A DNA stretch of 64,000 bases from Streptomyces flavofungini (GTDB lineage Bacteria; Actinomycetota; Actinomycetes; Streptomycetales; Streptomycetaceae), in the NCBI RefSeq assembly GCF_030388665.1, contig NZ_CP128847.1, positions 62,001 through 126,000 on the forward strand, in the 5' to 3' direction. Each line of letters opens with the position of its first letter. Position 1 is the stretch's first letter. Positions 1 through 7,968 of this stretch are shown piece by piece. The notes under the pieces were generated by a model. The model did not search any database. It was not told the DNA's origin and was given only the letters and a program-made list of their open reading frames with translations. The translations under genes were made by a program, and so were the position numbers.

Positions 1-29
1 CTATGCGGGCAGCGGCAACTGAGACGCCC

Positions 30-62
30 GGGACGGCCGCTGGCGTGCGGCCCGGCCGTCCC
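30..62. terminator. GC-rich hairpin before the first gene
   Basis: A 9-bp perfect inverted repeat (GGGACGGCC at 30-38, GGCCGTCCC at 54-62) with a 15-nt spacer lies just upstream of the first gene. It could be the terminator of a gene left of the window or part of the leader. There is no T-tract. Confidence 0.4.
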
Positions 63-123
63 GGAGCCCCAACCCCCTCCCCCACCAGAGCGCATCCGAC
101 AGAAGAAGGAGCACCCCCCCATC

Positions 124-803
124 ATGAGCCGAGCTGTTCGCCGCACCGCCCTCGCCGTCGCCGACGCCGCGACCGAGGGCCTTGGCATGGCCACCGTTGT
201 GATCGGCGGCGCCACCGGAGCCTGGGCGGGCTACACCCAGTCGCCCGAAAACTGGTCCCACGACTGGCGCCTCGTCTTCGCCGGTGGCGTCGCAGTCGTG
301 GCCGCCGTCGCAGTCAACTCCCTGGCCGAGCTGTTCCTGAACCCGCTGCGCCGCCTGCTCACCACAGCCCGCCGCCCCACCCGGCCGACCACCCGCGCAC
401 CTCTCCGGCCGCTCCGGCACCTCCAGCCGCTCCGGCCACCCTGGCCGAGGGCCTGGCGCAGGTCGCCGCAGCCACCAGCAACGACGCCGCCTCCCGCGCC
501 GCCTCGGCCGCATGGCGAATCGACCAGGGCGAAGACTTCCTGCGGGACGAGGACCGGTGGCGCGGCTATGAGAACGGCGAGGCCAGCTTCTTCCTCGCGC
601 CCGGCGTCTGGCTCCACTACGCCAGCACCACGAGCAAGTACTCGGATGCCCAGTTCACGCTGCTGACCGGCGACAGCGACCAGCCGGTCCTCATCACCAG
701 CATGGGGCAGATCCACCACCACCTCACCGCGCGCGCCGTCGGCCTCCCCGTCGCCGCTGACCCCGACGACCGCAACGCACCGCGCGAGCCCCTGAGCGCC
801 TGA
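124..803 (+). pseudogene. Small membrane protein gene with apparent frameshift
   Basis: The start is ATG 124 behind a good GAAGAAGGAG ribosome site. The N-terminal part, to about position 380, has two hydrophobic stretches (around residues 18-38 and 57-76). After about position 380 the plausible coding frame moves back by one base: the -1 frame gives a sensible acidic C-terminus (motifs RIDQGEDFLRDED and WLHYASTTSKYSDAQF) ending at 803, while the original frame becomes a low-complexity Arg/Pro shadow ending at 666. One missing base in the proline-rich linker would explain this, either as a real mutation, a sequencing error or, less likely, programmed frameshifting. I do not recognise the family. 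It is the first of a run of short plasmid-type genes on this strand. Confidence 0.5.
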
Positions 804-821
804 CCAGGCACCGTGCCGTCC

Positions 822-850
822 CGGCCCCTCCCCGGTCCGGGGCGGGGCCG
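822..850. terminator. Hairpin between small genes
   Basis: Two 14-nt arms (822-835 and 837-850) are complementary with one wobble position, so RNA could fold into a strong GC hairpin after the stop at 803. There is no T-tract, which is usual for high-GC actinomycetes. Confidence 0.5.
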
Positions 851-947
851 TCGGCCTCGCCGCGCACCGCCGCACCGTCCACACCCCCGTCGGTTGACCC
901 CCGGCTGCCCATCACGATTCAGCTCGACCACTGGCAAGGAGGCACCC

Positions 948-1253
948 GTGAGCACCCAGACCAGGCCCGACACCTTCGCCGCGCTCCGCGACTGCTTCGC
1001 TACCGACCTCGCCGCCCTCACCGGCGACCAGTCGCCGCGCGGCCACACCCCGAACGCCTTCATCGACCTGGTCGAAGAAGTCCGCGACCTCCTCGGAGCG
1101 TCCAGCCTCGGCAACTGGCAGGACGCCAGCGAGGACCTGCACTCCGCCGTCAGCTACCTCACCGACGCCCTGACCACCCCCGGCGGTGACCAGCCCTCGC
1201 TTCTGGCCCGGGCACGCACCCACCTGCGCGACGCCATCGCGACGGCTGGCTGA
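948..1253 (+). CDS. Hypothetical small helical protein
   Basis: The start is taken as GTG 948 because AAGGAGG lies a few bases upstream. The in-frame ATG at 813 has no ribosome site and adds a low-complexity Arg/Pro stretch. The 101-aa product is acidic, soluble and probably all-helical (LRDCFATDLAAL, FIDLVEEVRDLLG, DLHSAVSYLTDAL). No catalytic motif or membrane segment is visible and I do not recognise a family. It is flanked by GC hairpins at 822-850 and 1278-1312, so it is probably its own transcription unit. Confidence 0.65.
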   Translation: MSTQTRPDTFAALRDCFATDLAALTGDQSPRGHTPNAFIDLVEEVRDLLGASSLGNWQDASEDLHSAVSYLTDALTTPGGDQPSLLARARTHLRDAIATAG

Positions 1254-1277
1254 ACCGCGAGTTGAGCGCACTCTGTG

Positions 1278-1312
1278 CCGCCCCGACCCCGCCACCGCTG
1301 GGGCCGGGGCGG
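1278..1312. terminator. Hairpin between small genes
   Basis: Two 13-nt arms (1278-1290 and 1300-1312) pair with one mismatch around a 9-nt loop, 24 bp after the stop at 1253. This is a likely intrinsic terminator or transcript-end structure. Confidence 0.5.
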
Positions 1313-1360
1313 CCGCAGCGGCCCCTCAACCCACGAGAAGCACGAAGGGAGATGGACGTC

Positions 1361-1663
1361 ATGGGCCTGCCCTACTACGAGGTAGACGTCCCGATCAGCA
1401 GCACCACCCAGCCCGGCCTGACCGGTGTACACGTCTTCACCGGCCCCGCCGACAGCCGTAGTGCCGCTGTACGGATCGCGCACGAGGTCTACGACGCGGC
1501 GTGCGCCGCGCAGGAGGCCGGACTCGAGATCCCCGACAAGAGGCCGGACGGCTGGGGAGCGAGCGGCTACCGGCCCGGCTGGGAGCCCGACTGGCTCTCC
1601 GCGACGGCCGGCCGCTGGGACGACCCGTACAGCTGGCTCCGCGTCAGCGACTTCGACCTGTAG
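1361..1663 (+). CDS. Hypothetical small protein
   Basis: I place the start at ATG 1361, which sits about 9 nt after GAAGGGAG. The in-frame ATG at 1352 is too close to that ribosome site. The 100-aa product has an Asp/Trp/Tyr-rich second half (DGWGASGYRPGWEPDWL, then WDDPYSWLRVSDFDL) and no membrane segment. I do not recognise the family, though short proteins of this style are common on actinomycete plasmids. A 13-bp perfect hairpin follows at once. Confidence 0.6.
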   Translation: MGLPYYEVDVPISSTTQPGLTGVHVFTGPADSRSAAVRIAHEVYDAACAAQEAGLEIPDKRPDGWGASGYRPGWEPDWLSATAGRWDDPYSWLRVSDFDL

Positions 1664-1669
1664 CTACGC

Positions 1670-1716
1670 CCCGGGACAGGCGCTCAAGGCGTCCAAACCA
1701 GTTCGCCTGTCCCGGG
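1670..1716. terminator. Perfect 13-bp hairpin after small gene
   Basis: The arms CCCGGGACAGGCG (1670-1682) and CGCCTGTCCCGGG (1704-1716) are perfectly complementary around a 21-nt loop. The structure starts 7 bp after the preceding stop codon and fits a factor-independent terminator without a T-tract. Confidence 0.6.
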
Positions 1717-1755
1717 CCTACCCATCCCGTACGAGACGAGAGGGAGATCCTCAGT

Positions 1756-2286
1756 ATGGACTCCGTCCTGCGCGGACAGGCCCCGAATGGGCAGCGCGCA
1801 CCCCTACTGACTACCGCCGTCGCGCCGTTGACCGGCACAAGCCCGGCCGTCGGTGATCTGCCCGAAGGCGACTGGATTCGCGGCATCACGATCCGCCAGC
1901 CCTGGGCGACCTGCATCCTCGCCGGGAAGAGCCCGGAGAACAGGACCGGCAACTGGCCGTGGCGAGGCTGGGTCCTTCTGCACGCCGGGAAGAAGAAGCC
2001 GGAGCCCGCCGTGCTGCGCGAACCGCTGGTCGCCACCGCGATCCGCGGCCGCGAACTGCACCTGGGCGCGGTCATCGGCGTCGCCCGCCTCACCGACTGC
2101 CACCCGGACCAGGGGCCCAACAAGTGCACCAGCCCCTGGGCGGAGCGCGGCGCGCACCACCTGGTCTTCGCCGACGTCCACGAGCTCGCCCTGCCCGTGC
2201 CTGCCACGGACGCGCTTGCGGCCTGGAAGCCGACGCCGGACCTGCTGGCGCAGGTGTTCCAGCAACTGCCCGCCTTCCGGCCGTGA
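1756..2286 (+). CDS. ASCH-like domain protein
   Basis: The 176-aa product carries an ITIRQPWATCILAGKS...ENRT block (about residues 48-68), the pattern of ASCH/PUA-like RNA-binding domains (S/T-I-R-Q-P-W plus a Gly-Lys and E-N-R motif). It is followed by the W-x-GW-x-LLHAGKK and LGAVIGVARLTDC strands also typical of that fold. ASCH proteins are thought to bind RNA or modified nucleosides, and the role here is unknown. The start is ATG 1756, downstream of an AGAGGGAGA ribosome site. The stop overlaps the GTG of the next gene, so the two are probably co-translated. Confidence 0.7.
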   Translation: MDSVLRGQAPNGQRAPLLTTAVAPLTGTSPAVGDLPEGDWIRGITIRQPWATCILAGKSPENRTGNWPWRGWVLLHAGKKKPEPAVLREPLVATAIRGRELHLGAVIGVARLTDCHPDQGPNKCTSPWAERGAHHLVFADVHELALPVPATDALAAWKPTPDLLAQVFQQLPAFRP

Positions 2287-2573
2287 GCACCCAACGCAAA
2301 AAGGAGAAGACGCCGTTCGAGCCGGGCCTGATCCCGGCTCCCGGTGAACTTCTCGTCTGGCGCGACAACCAGCACTTCGACCGCTGGCAGGGCCTCCCCT
2401 GCACGCTGTGCGGCCAGCCCACGCCCATGCGCTCCCACTCCGGCGAGCCCGTGCACAAGGTGTGCGCTGAGGACTGGATCACCGCCAACCCCGTTGAGGC
2501 CCGCCGCGGGCGGTTCGCCTCCGACACCCAGCCGAATCCCAAGTCCAAGGGCCAAGGCGTCGACCACGCCTGA
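2283..2573 (+). CDS. Small zinc-ribbon-like protein
   Basis: GTG 2283 overlaps the stop of the ASCH gene (GTGAG), indicating translational coupling. The 96-aa product contains CTLCGQPTPMRSH...VHKVCAEDW, i.e. a CxxC pair followed by His and Cys, which fits a small metal-binding knuckle. The C-terminus is Lys/Asn-rich. I do not know its function. Coupling to an ASCH-like protein makes a nucleic-acid role a reasonable guess. Confidence 0.6.
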   Translation: MSTQRKKEKTPFEPGLIPAPGELLVWRDNQHFDRWQGLPCTLCGQPTPMRSHSGEPVHKVCAEDWITANPVEARRGRFASDTQPNPKSKGQGVDHA

Positions 2574-2593
2574 CCCTCCGCCTGGAGGCTCCC

Positions 2594-2770
2594 ATGAGCA
2601 GCACTCCACAGAACGACGTCGACCGCGCCCTCGCCTACCCCGAGCCGCCCGCCTCCCCGCTGTGGCACCGCCACGGCGCGAAGGCCCGGCCGCTCACGCT
2701 CGCCCAGCAGAAGCGCAACCGCGAGCTGCTGGACATCGCCCAGCGCAAGCTCCCCACCAGGGCCGCATAG
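2594..2770 (+). CDS. Very small hypothetical protein
   Basis: A 58-aa frame starts at ATG 2594 behind CTGGAGG and ends at TAG 2770. It contains the basic helical segment LTLAQQKRNRELLDIAQ. It sits 20 bp after one gene and 9 bp before the next in the same direction, and its GC3 pattern fits coding. Function unknown. Confidence 0.55.
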   Translation: MSSTPQNDVDRALAYPEPPASPLWHRHGAKARPLTLAQQKRNRELLDIAQRKLPTRAA

Positions 2771-2779
2771 GGGCCGGTC

Positions 2780-3616
2780 ATGTTCACCGACATGAAAGAG
2801 GCCCTCGCAGCCGAGGGCCTCGAACTCACCCCGCTCGGCAGCGGCCAGAGCGCCGCCGCCTCACTGGTGGTCGCCTGCCACGCCCGCGACAAGGACGACC
2901 TCGCCGACCTGCTGGGCGCGCTCGGACTGCCCTGCAGCGAGGACGACCTCGTGACCCTGCTCCCCCACATCCCCACCACCGACACCCCGAAGACTGGAGC
3001 CCCGATGCCCATCAACGCTTTCACCGCCACAGCGGTCTCCATGCTGAACAACGGCGACACCGCCGAGCACGTCCGCGAGATCCTCGGCCTGTCGGAGAGC
3101 GAACTCGCCGACGCCGTGCAGAACGCCGGACGGCCCGCCCCCGACGCGGACACAAAGGACAGCGCCGGTACCCCGCAGACGCCCGCCGTAGCGCCCGGCG
3201 CCGACGGGATCGAGGCCCTGCTCGCGTGGGCGGAGAACCATGGCGCCGCCAGCATCCGCAACCGCGCTGCCCGAGTTCGCAGCGACCTCACCGAGCTGAC
3301 CGCCCGCCGCGCCGCCGACGCCGCTCAGCGGGCGGCAGAGAAGCGGGTTGCCGCCGCCAAGGCCGAACTCGAGGCCGCGCAGGCACAGTTGCGCAAGGTC
3401 AAGGCCGGCGGCCGCGCCGACACCGAGGACCGGGCCTCCGCGCCCGTGGCCCCGGCCCTGGTCCCGAACGGAAGGCGCAGCAGTGAGGAACTGGCCGCGA
3501 TCCGGGCATGGGCGCGCGCCAGCGGCCACCAGGTCGCCGACCGGGGCACCCTGGCCAAGAAGGTCCTGGACGCCTACGACGCCGCCCACCGCACCAGCCT
3601 GGCGGAGGCGAGCTGA
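2780..3616 (+). CDS. Coiled-coil protein with Lsr2-type DNA-binding C-terminus
   Basis: The C-terminal segment (about residues 240-272, with AIRAWARASGHQVADRGTL followed by A-K-K-V-L-D-A-Y-D-A-A-H) closely follows the C-terminal domain of Lsr2, the actinobacterial nucleoid protein that binds AT-rich DNA and silences foreign genes. The Arg-Gly-containing loop that Lsr2 inserts into the minor groove appears here as DRG. Unlike Lsr2 (about 110 aa), this 278-aa protein has an N-terminal globular region, an HTH-like stretch (TAEHVREILGLSESELADAV, about residues 93-112) and an Ala-rich coiled coil (about residues 178-215). Inference: a plasmid-borne nucleoid-associated protein or silencer. It overlaps the next start by one base. 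Confidence 0.75.
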   Translation: MFTDMKEALAAEGLELTPLGSGQSAAASLVVACHARDKDDLADLLGALGLPCSEDDLVTLLPHIPTTDTPKTGAPMPINAFTATAVSMLNNGDTAEHVREILGLSESELADAVQNAGRPAPDADTKDSAGTPQTPAVAPGADGIEALLAWAENHGAASIRNRAARVRSDLTELTARRAADAAQRAAEKRVAAAKAELEAAQAQLRKVKAGGRADTEDRASAPVAPALVPNGRRSSEELAAIRAWARASGHQVADRGTLAKKVLDAYDAAHRTSLAEAS

Positions 3617-4086
3617 TGGACACCAAGCCCCTCACCGTGGACGGCTTCCTCGATGCCGTCCCCACCCGCGGCGACGCGCCGCACACCGCCCGCTTCCAGC
3701 TGGTCGTCTCCCCCACCGACGACAGCGCGGACGACGTGATCTGGTCCTGCACCACCAGCACACCCGGGATCACGCACGCGCTGCTCACCGAGATCCAGCC
3801 CGGCGACCTGCTGCACGTCTCCGGCGTTCTCACCCAGCCCGACAGCGTGGCGGATACGGCCCGGCTCACCGTCGATTCCCTGGAGGTTCTGGCCACCGCA
3901 CCGGCGCGGGCCCTGAAGGAGATGGTCCTCGACAGGTACGGCGACTACGTCGTGGTGTTCGACGCCGACACCGACGCCGTGCCGGTCTTCACGGCCCTCG
4001 GGCAGTGGGTCGGCGTGGCGGAGAATCCCGACGCCATCGGCACGCTGATCGAGATCCACGAGCGCGTGAATGGCGGCGATGCGTGA
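3616..4086 (+). CDS. OB-fold-like hypothetical protein
   Basis: ATG 3616 overlaps the preceding TGA. The first half of the 156-aa product alternates beta strands in the order expected of a single-strand-binding OB fold (ARFQLVVSP, GDLLHVSGVLTQP, ARLTVDSLEVL). The second half (DRYGDYVVVFDADTDAVPVF) is a separate small domain. Nucleic-acid binding is an inference from this strand pattern and from its place behind an Lsr2-like protein. No catalytic residues are evident. Confidence 0.6.
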   Translation: MDTKPLTVDGFLDAVPTRGDAPHTARFQLVVSPTDDSADDVIWSCTTSTPGITHALLTEIQPGDLLHVSGVLTQPDSVADTARLTVDSLEVLATAPARALKEMVLDRYGDYVVVFDADTDAVPVFTALGQWVGVAENPDAIGTLIEIHERVNGGDA

Positions 4087-4268
4087 TGGCCACGACCACC
4101 GCGCCCTCCCGCACGGTCCTGGAGCGGTTCCCAGCCGGAGCTCCCCGAGGCTCATGGCCGGCGGAAGAGTACGCGGCCGCCCAACGCGCGCAGGGCACGG
4201 ACGCCCAGGTCGTGATGGACCTGAACGCCGACCAGTTCCTCGTGGTCACCGACACCACCCCCCAGTAG
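4086..4268 (+). CDS. Small hypothetical protein
   Basis: ATG 4086 overlaps the TGA of the previous gene (TGATG), so translation is coupled. The 60-aa product is acidic at its end (QVVMDLNADQFLVV). It is not recognisable as a known family. It ends the short operon 2780-4268, immediately before a strong terminator. Confidence 0.6.
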   Translation: MATTTAPSRTVLERFPAGAPRGSWPAEEYAAAQRAQGTDAQVVMDLNADQFLVVTDTTPQ

Positions 4269-4281
4269 CACTGCCTCGAGT

Positions 4282-4328
4282 GCCGCGCCCCGACCGGAAG
4301 GCCGGGGCGCGGCCTCCCCATTTTTCGA
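4282..4328 (+). terminator. Intrinsic terminator
   Basis: A perfect 11-bp stem (GCCGCGCCCCG 4282-4292, CGGGGCGCGGC 4303-4313) with a 10-nt loop is followed within 8 bases by ATTTTT. It is the clearest rho-independent terminator in this end of the window and closes the 2780-4268 operon. Confidence 0.8.
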
Positions 4329-4343
4329 GCAGGAGACCACCCG

Positions 4344-5024
4344 ATGATCCGTCGCTTCCGTCGCTGCGGCCCCGCCCTCGGCGCCATCTCCCCCGAGGAC
4401 CAGGCCGTCGTCGATCAGTTCCGCACGATGCTTTCCACTCTGCGCCACCCGAAGCCCTGGACACCCGGCAGTGCCCAGGACATCGCTGTGCGGGTCGGCC
4501 CGTTCATTGAGCGGGCCCACACCCGACCCGGCGACGACCACGGCCCTGACAAGATCGCCGTCGCCCTGGTCCACCCCGACACACCGCACGCCGCGGCCTA
4601 CCTCCACGGCCACCAGCTCGGCTACACCAACCGCGGCTGGCTGCGCTGCGAAACCACCGCGATCCTCGGCCTCTGGCAACCCGGCTACGCCATGCTCACC
4701 CACGCCGCCGCGAACCTGCCCCTCCCCGACGACGTCGGCATGGACCCCGCCCACTACGGCGTCCACGTCGAAGCCCGCCGTGCCGACGGCACCGGCTACA
4801 CGCTGCTGCGCCTCGGGCCCTACCCCCAGACCTGGCTGGCCTCCCGCGACGCCGACCTCCTCAACACCGAGCTGGAAGGCCGCGCCGCCCTCGTCATCCC
4901 CGGGTTCACCGTCACCGCGAAGGACGCCGTGTTCCACGTCAGCGACCACGACAGCTACACCGACCCGCACGGCGCCGACGTCACCGCGCTCCTGGCCGAC
5001 ACCATCGCGGGGGTGAGCGCGTGA
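4344..5024 (+). CDS. Hypothetical protein, plasmid type
   Basis: ATG 4344 follows AGCAGGAGA. The 226-aa product is soluble, with no membrane segment or recognisable catalytic motif. Repeated strand-like segments (KIAVALVHPD, GYTLLRLGPYPQTW, AALVIPGFTVTAKDAVFHV) suggest a mixed alpha/beta fold. Its stop overlaps the GTG of the following gene, so the two probably work together. Function unknown. Confidence 0.65.
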   Translation: MIRRFRRCGPALGAISPEDQAVVDQFRTMLSTLRHPKPWTPGSAQDIAVRVGPFIERAHTRPGDDHGPDKIAVALVHPDTPHAAAYLHGHQLGYTNRGWLRCETTAILGLWQPGYAMLTHAAANLPLPDDVGMDPAHYGVHVEARRADGTGYTLLRLGPYPQTWLASRDADLLNTELEGRAALVIPGFTVTAKDAVFHVSDHDSYTDPHGADVTALLADTIAGVSA

Positions 5025-5548
5025 CCTCGGCTCTGTACGAGATCGAGACCAGCGAGGGCGACGACGGCACCATGCACCCCGTCGAACAGCTCTGGACGCC
5101 TGGTGGCGAGGATGCGGTGGCGAACGGGTTCCTCGCCCACGCCGGCCTTCACGTCACCGGTCTCAATGGCCCCACCGACGATCCCCTCTACCCGGTCGCG
5201 TTCCTCGTGCTCGGGCACCAGAAGTGGACCGACACCATCGAGGCCGCCGCCACTTACATGGCCCGGGTCTGCACCTGGCGGAACCTGCACCTCTACCCCG
5301 GCGACGACCCGGCGGTCCTCATCCCCCGCATCCCGCGCGCCATCCTGACATGGGGCGTGTTCCTGAAGCATCCACACCCAGACCACCCCTGCGGATGCGA
5401 GTGGGACGGCACCTGGCGCATGGTCTGGGCGCCCGCCACCGAGCCCGGTGCCGTCCCGGTCACCGCCATGCGACACCCGGCAGCCCGGGCGACTGACGCT
5501 GGAATCCCCAGCCCTGACGAAGGTGCGCCCGCGACCTGGGCGGCGTGA
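5021..5548 (+). CDS. Hypothetical protein
   Basis: GTG 5021 overlaps the previous TGA (GTGA). The 175-aa product contains a cluster of His and Cys (LKHPHPDHPCGCEWDGTW, about residues 118-135), which could bind metal, and the run KWTDTIEAAATYMARVCTW. No family recognised. It is the last gene of the left + strand block and is followed by a terminator at 5674-5718. Confidence 0.6.
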   Translation: MTSALYEIETSEGDDGTMHPVEQLWTPGGEDAVANGFLAHAGLHVTGLNGPTDDPLYPVAFLVLGHQKWTDTIEAAATYMARVCTWRNLHLYPGDDPAVLIPRIPRAILTWGVFLKHPHPDHPCGCEWDGTWRMVWAPATEPGAVPVTAMRHPAARATDAGIPSPDEGAPATWAA

Positions 5549-5673
5549 CTCCCGAAGGCCCGGCCTTCACACGCAGCTCCAGGCCCTCCCGAGCACACCG
5601 CCTGCCCCACCGCACCCGCTCCCCCCCCAGCCGAACCGGGGGGCGCTGCGCGGTCGGTGAGGACGCATCCAAG

Positions 5674-5718
5674 AAGGCCTGGCCCACCGCGAGCACCGTG
5701 CGGAGGCCAGGCCTTTTT
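5674..5718. terminator. Terminator between converging genes
   Basis: The 11-bp arms AAGGCCTGGCC (5674-5684) and GGCCAGGCCTT (5705-5715) are perfectly complementary, and TTT follows on the + strand. It lies between the end of the + strand block and the end of a minus-strand gene at 5784, so it may serve both. Confidence 0.75.
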
Positions 5719-5783
5719 GCGTTTCCGACGCTCTCGGGGTGCTCACTGCACGCGGACGCCGTTGATAGCGCTGGGCTGTGCGC

Positions 5784-7652
5784 TCAACTCTCCAGTTGGG
5801 GAGTCCGCCGGGCAGCCGTGGTGACAACGTCCGGGACCTGGGCGGAACGGGCGTCCTCGGGCCACAAGCAGCGCGTGACCGCGTCCACTGCGGAGATCAT
5901 TTGATTGTGGGTGGGGAAGTCGGCCTCCGGATCGAGGACCGTGGCCGGGGAACTGTGTCCAAGCCCTCGGGTGGTCCCTCGGTTTGAGGGGAAGCGCCCG
6001 ACCACAGGCATTCCGTAGCGCGCGAGCTGTTCCTCGACACTCAGGTCAAATGCGTCCAAGGCTTCGCCCTCCGGGGCGTACGTGAGGAGGAGCAGACCCG
6101 ACAGAGGGTGCCGCGGAGCCCATCCACCGAGCTCCTGCTGACGCCACTGCACGGCCGACTCAGCCGCCGTCAGCTCAACGGTCCTGGGCGCGCCCGAAGC
6201 CTGGGCGGGCAGAGGCAGATGTCGGCTGTAGGGCGAGGCCTGGTGCACGAGCAGGCGAGCATCGGGCTGGACGAAGTCGGAGTCCTCGACGGGGAAGTCG
6301 GTATTGCGGCCGGTCAGGATGATGCGGTCGAATGCGCGCCGGGCATGAGCCAGCGCGGCCGTGACCGCCTGCTCTGTGTGGGAGACCTTCAGCTGCCACA
6401 GTCGCCCGGGCGCTGGGGTGAGGCGCAGCCGCCGCCATCCCGGAGTTGTGTCGGGCATCTTGGATGTTGCCCAGACAGGGCGGGTGGGGTCCCCCCAGGT
6501 GATCTGGTCCCTGTCTTGGAGCTGGATCACTGCCGCGGCCAGTCCCTGCGTGGCCCAGACGGCCGCGATCTGCTCGGCAACCCACGGCAGCTCGTCACCG
6601 CGGACACCGCATGGGCCCGGGTAGCCGAGAAGCCGGACCACCGCACCCTCCCGGCCAGAGACATCGCCCTGCGGATCACCGGAGGTGCAGCGCGGCCGGC
6701 TGACGTTGAGGCGCTCGCCGATCGCGGTCAGCGGCCGCGGCCCGGGCACCACCCCGTGAGCAGCGGGTGCCTCCCGGATACTGCGGACGGTCAGTACGCC
6801 GCGCCACCCCCACATGCCGGGCCGCGGCGCCAGCCGCACGGTGCACTCCTCCGCGCCGCACGCATGATCCAGCAGGCGCAGCCCACAGCCCACGACATGG
6901 TCGGTGAAGACCTCGATCAGCCGTGCCTCGTCGAACTGCGGCCCAGCCACCCGGCGTTCCACGATCCAGTCGAGCCCGTAGTCGGTCATGCGGGTCTCCA
7001 CCCGCACCCCCGCATAGCCGGCCAGGCTGTCCCACAGCCGCGGACGGCGCAGCAGATCACTACCGATGCCGTACGACGCGTCGAGTCGGCGCACGAGACT
7101 GCGCGCGACCGGCTCCGCACGCTTAGGGCCCGGCTCCGGAAGCTGCGGATCCCACTGCGGGCTGTCCCCCGCCGCCACCACATGCTGCTCATGAGCGGCC
7201 AACAGCTCCGCCAAGTCCTCGCCGCGGGGCCCGGACATCCACACGCCCGGCGCGACTGTCCGCCACGTCTTCTCGTACAGCCAGGGACGGAACCCGAACC
7301 GCAGCCGCGCACCGTCGAGTTCTACGGTCAGCCCGCGCACCCCACGCCAAGGCCCCTTCCTCGTACGGCGCGGCAGCATATCGAGCACCGCCTGCACGTC
7401 CTCCGCGCGCGCCACGCGCAGCACCAGGCCCTCGCTGACAGGCTTAGCGTCGCGCACGCCGAAGGGCCGGTCCTGGCCCTCGACCGCGCCGAGGGCGCAG
7501 ACGAGCACGGCCTCCAGCCGCCCCTGCTCCGGTGAAGCACCGGGAATCAAGTAGTCGAAGCGCTCCTTGGCGCTCAGGCGCCGCCGCGCCACTTCCAAGG
7601 GCTCGCCGGTGAGCTGCCCTGCTGCGTTGCTGAGCTGATCGATGTCGTACAC
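5784..7652 (-). CDS. Large hypothetical protein, possibly a degenerate ParA-like ATPase
   Basis: The 622-aa product has no membrane segment. Its second half has the order of a MinD/ParA fold: a Gly-rich turn after a strand (VVRLLGYPGPCGVRGDELPW, about residues 340-359), a long helix with EQIAAVWATQGLAAAVIQLQ, a strand AFDRIILTGR and a strand GLLLLTYAP. The P-loop Lys-Ser/Thr is missing, so if related it is probably catalytically dead. This is inference from layout only. It is the gene downstream of parB on the same strand, beyond the 92-bp palindrome, and may belong with partition. No other family recognised. Confidence 0.55.
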   Translation of the reverse strand: MYDIDQLSNAAGQLTGEPLEVARRRLSAKERFDYLIPGASPEQGRLEAVLVCALGAVEGQDRPFGVRDAKPVSEGLVLRVARAEDVQAVLDMLPRRTRKGPWRGVRGLTVELDGARLRFGFRPWLYEKTWRTVAPGVWMSGPRGEDLAELLAAHEQHVVAAGDSPQWDPQLPEPGPKRAEPVARSLVRRLDASYGIGSDLLRRPRLWDSLAGYAGVRVETRMTDYGLDWIVERRVAGPQFDEARLIEVFTDHVVGCGLRLLDHACGAEECTVRLAPRPGMWGWRGVLTVRSIREAPAAHGVVPGPRPLTAIGERLNVSRPRCTSGDPQGDVSGREGAVVRLLGYPGPCGVRGDELPWVAEQIAAVWATQGLAAAVIQLQDRDQITWGDPTRPVWATSKMPDTTPGWRRLRLTPAPGRLWQLKVSHTEQAVTAALAHARRAFDRIILTGRNTDFPVEDSDFVQPDARLLVHQASPYSRHLPLPAQASGAPRTVELTAAESAVQWRQQELGGWAPRHPLSGLLLLTYAPEGEALDAFDLSVEEQLARYGMPVVGRFPSNRGTTRGLGHSSPATVLDPEADFPTHNQMISAVDAVTRCLWPEDARSAQVPDVVTTAARRTPQLES

Positions 7653-7920
7653 GACGTGTCCTCCCGAGCCCCCCGACCTGGGCAGCGAAAGCGCATGTCA
7701 TGAACAACAGCACGCGAGAAGCGGATGAGGGCCAAGCGCGACGTCGGTTCTCTGCAGACGCCCAGAGGTCGGGTCGGGCATCCAGAGCTGGCCGCGTCCG
7801 AGGCCAGGCGAGAAGAACCTAGATCTTGAGCCCGTTGTCCGCCAAGGGATTTCGGCCTCGATTCACCTGAATGCCGGGCAATCTATAGCGAGGAGTGTGC
7901 AAGTGCATGAAATCCGTTAC

Positions 7921-7955
7921 GCCCTCCAGGTCGCGTCGAGCCCGTCCTGGAGGGC
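7921..7955. repeat. Hairpin beside the 92-bp palindrome
   Basis: The 10-bp arms GCCCTCCAGG (7921-7930) and CCTGGAGGGC (7946-7955) are perfectly complementary around a 15-nt loop. The hairpin sits 13 bp from the large palindrome and in the same gene-free gap between parB and the next minus-strand gene. Confidence 0.6.
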
Positions 7956-7968
7956 GCTCGCGGCTCGA

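Noticed and set aside
6108..7535. A 475-codon + strand frame opposite the large hypothetical minus-strand gene
   Set aside because: Arg/Pro/His-rich translation with no start context; the minus frame has better composition and a sensible start.
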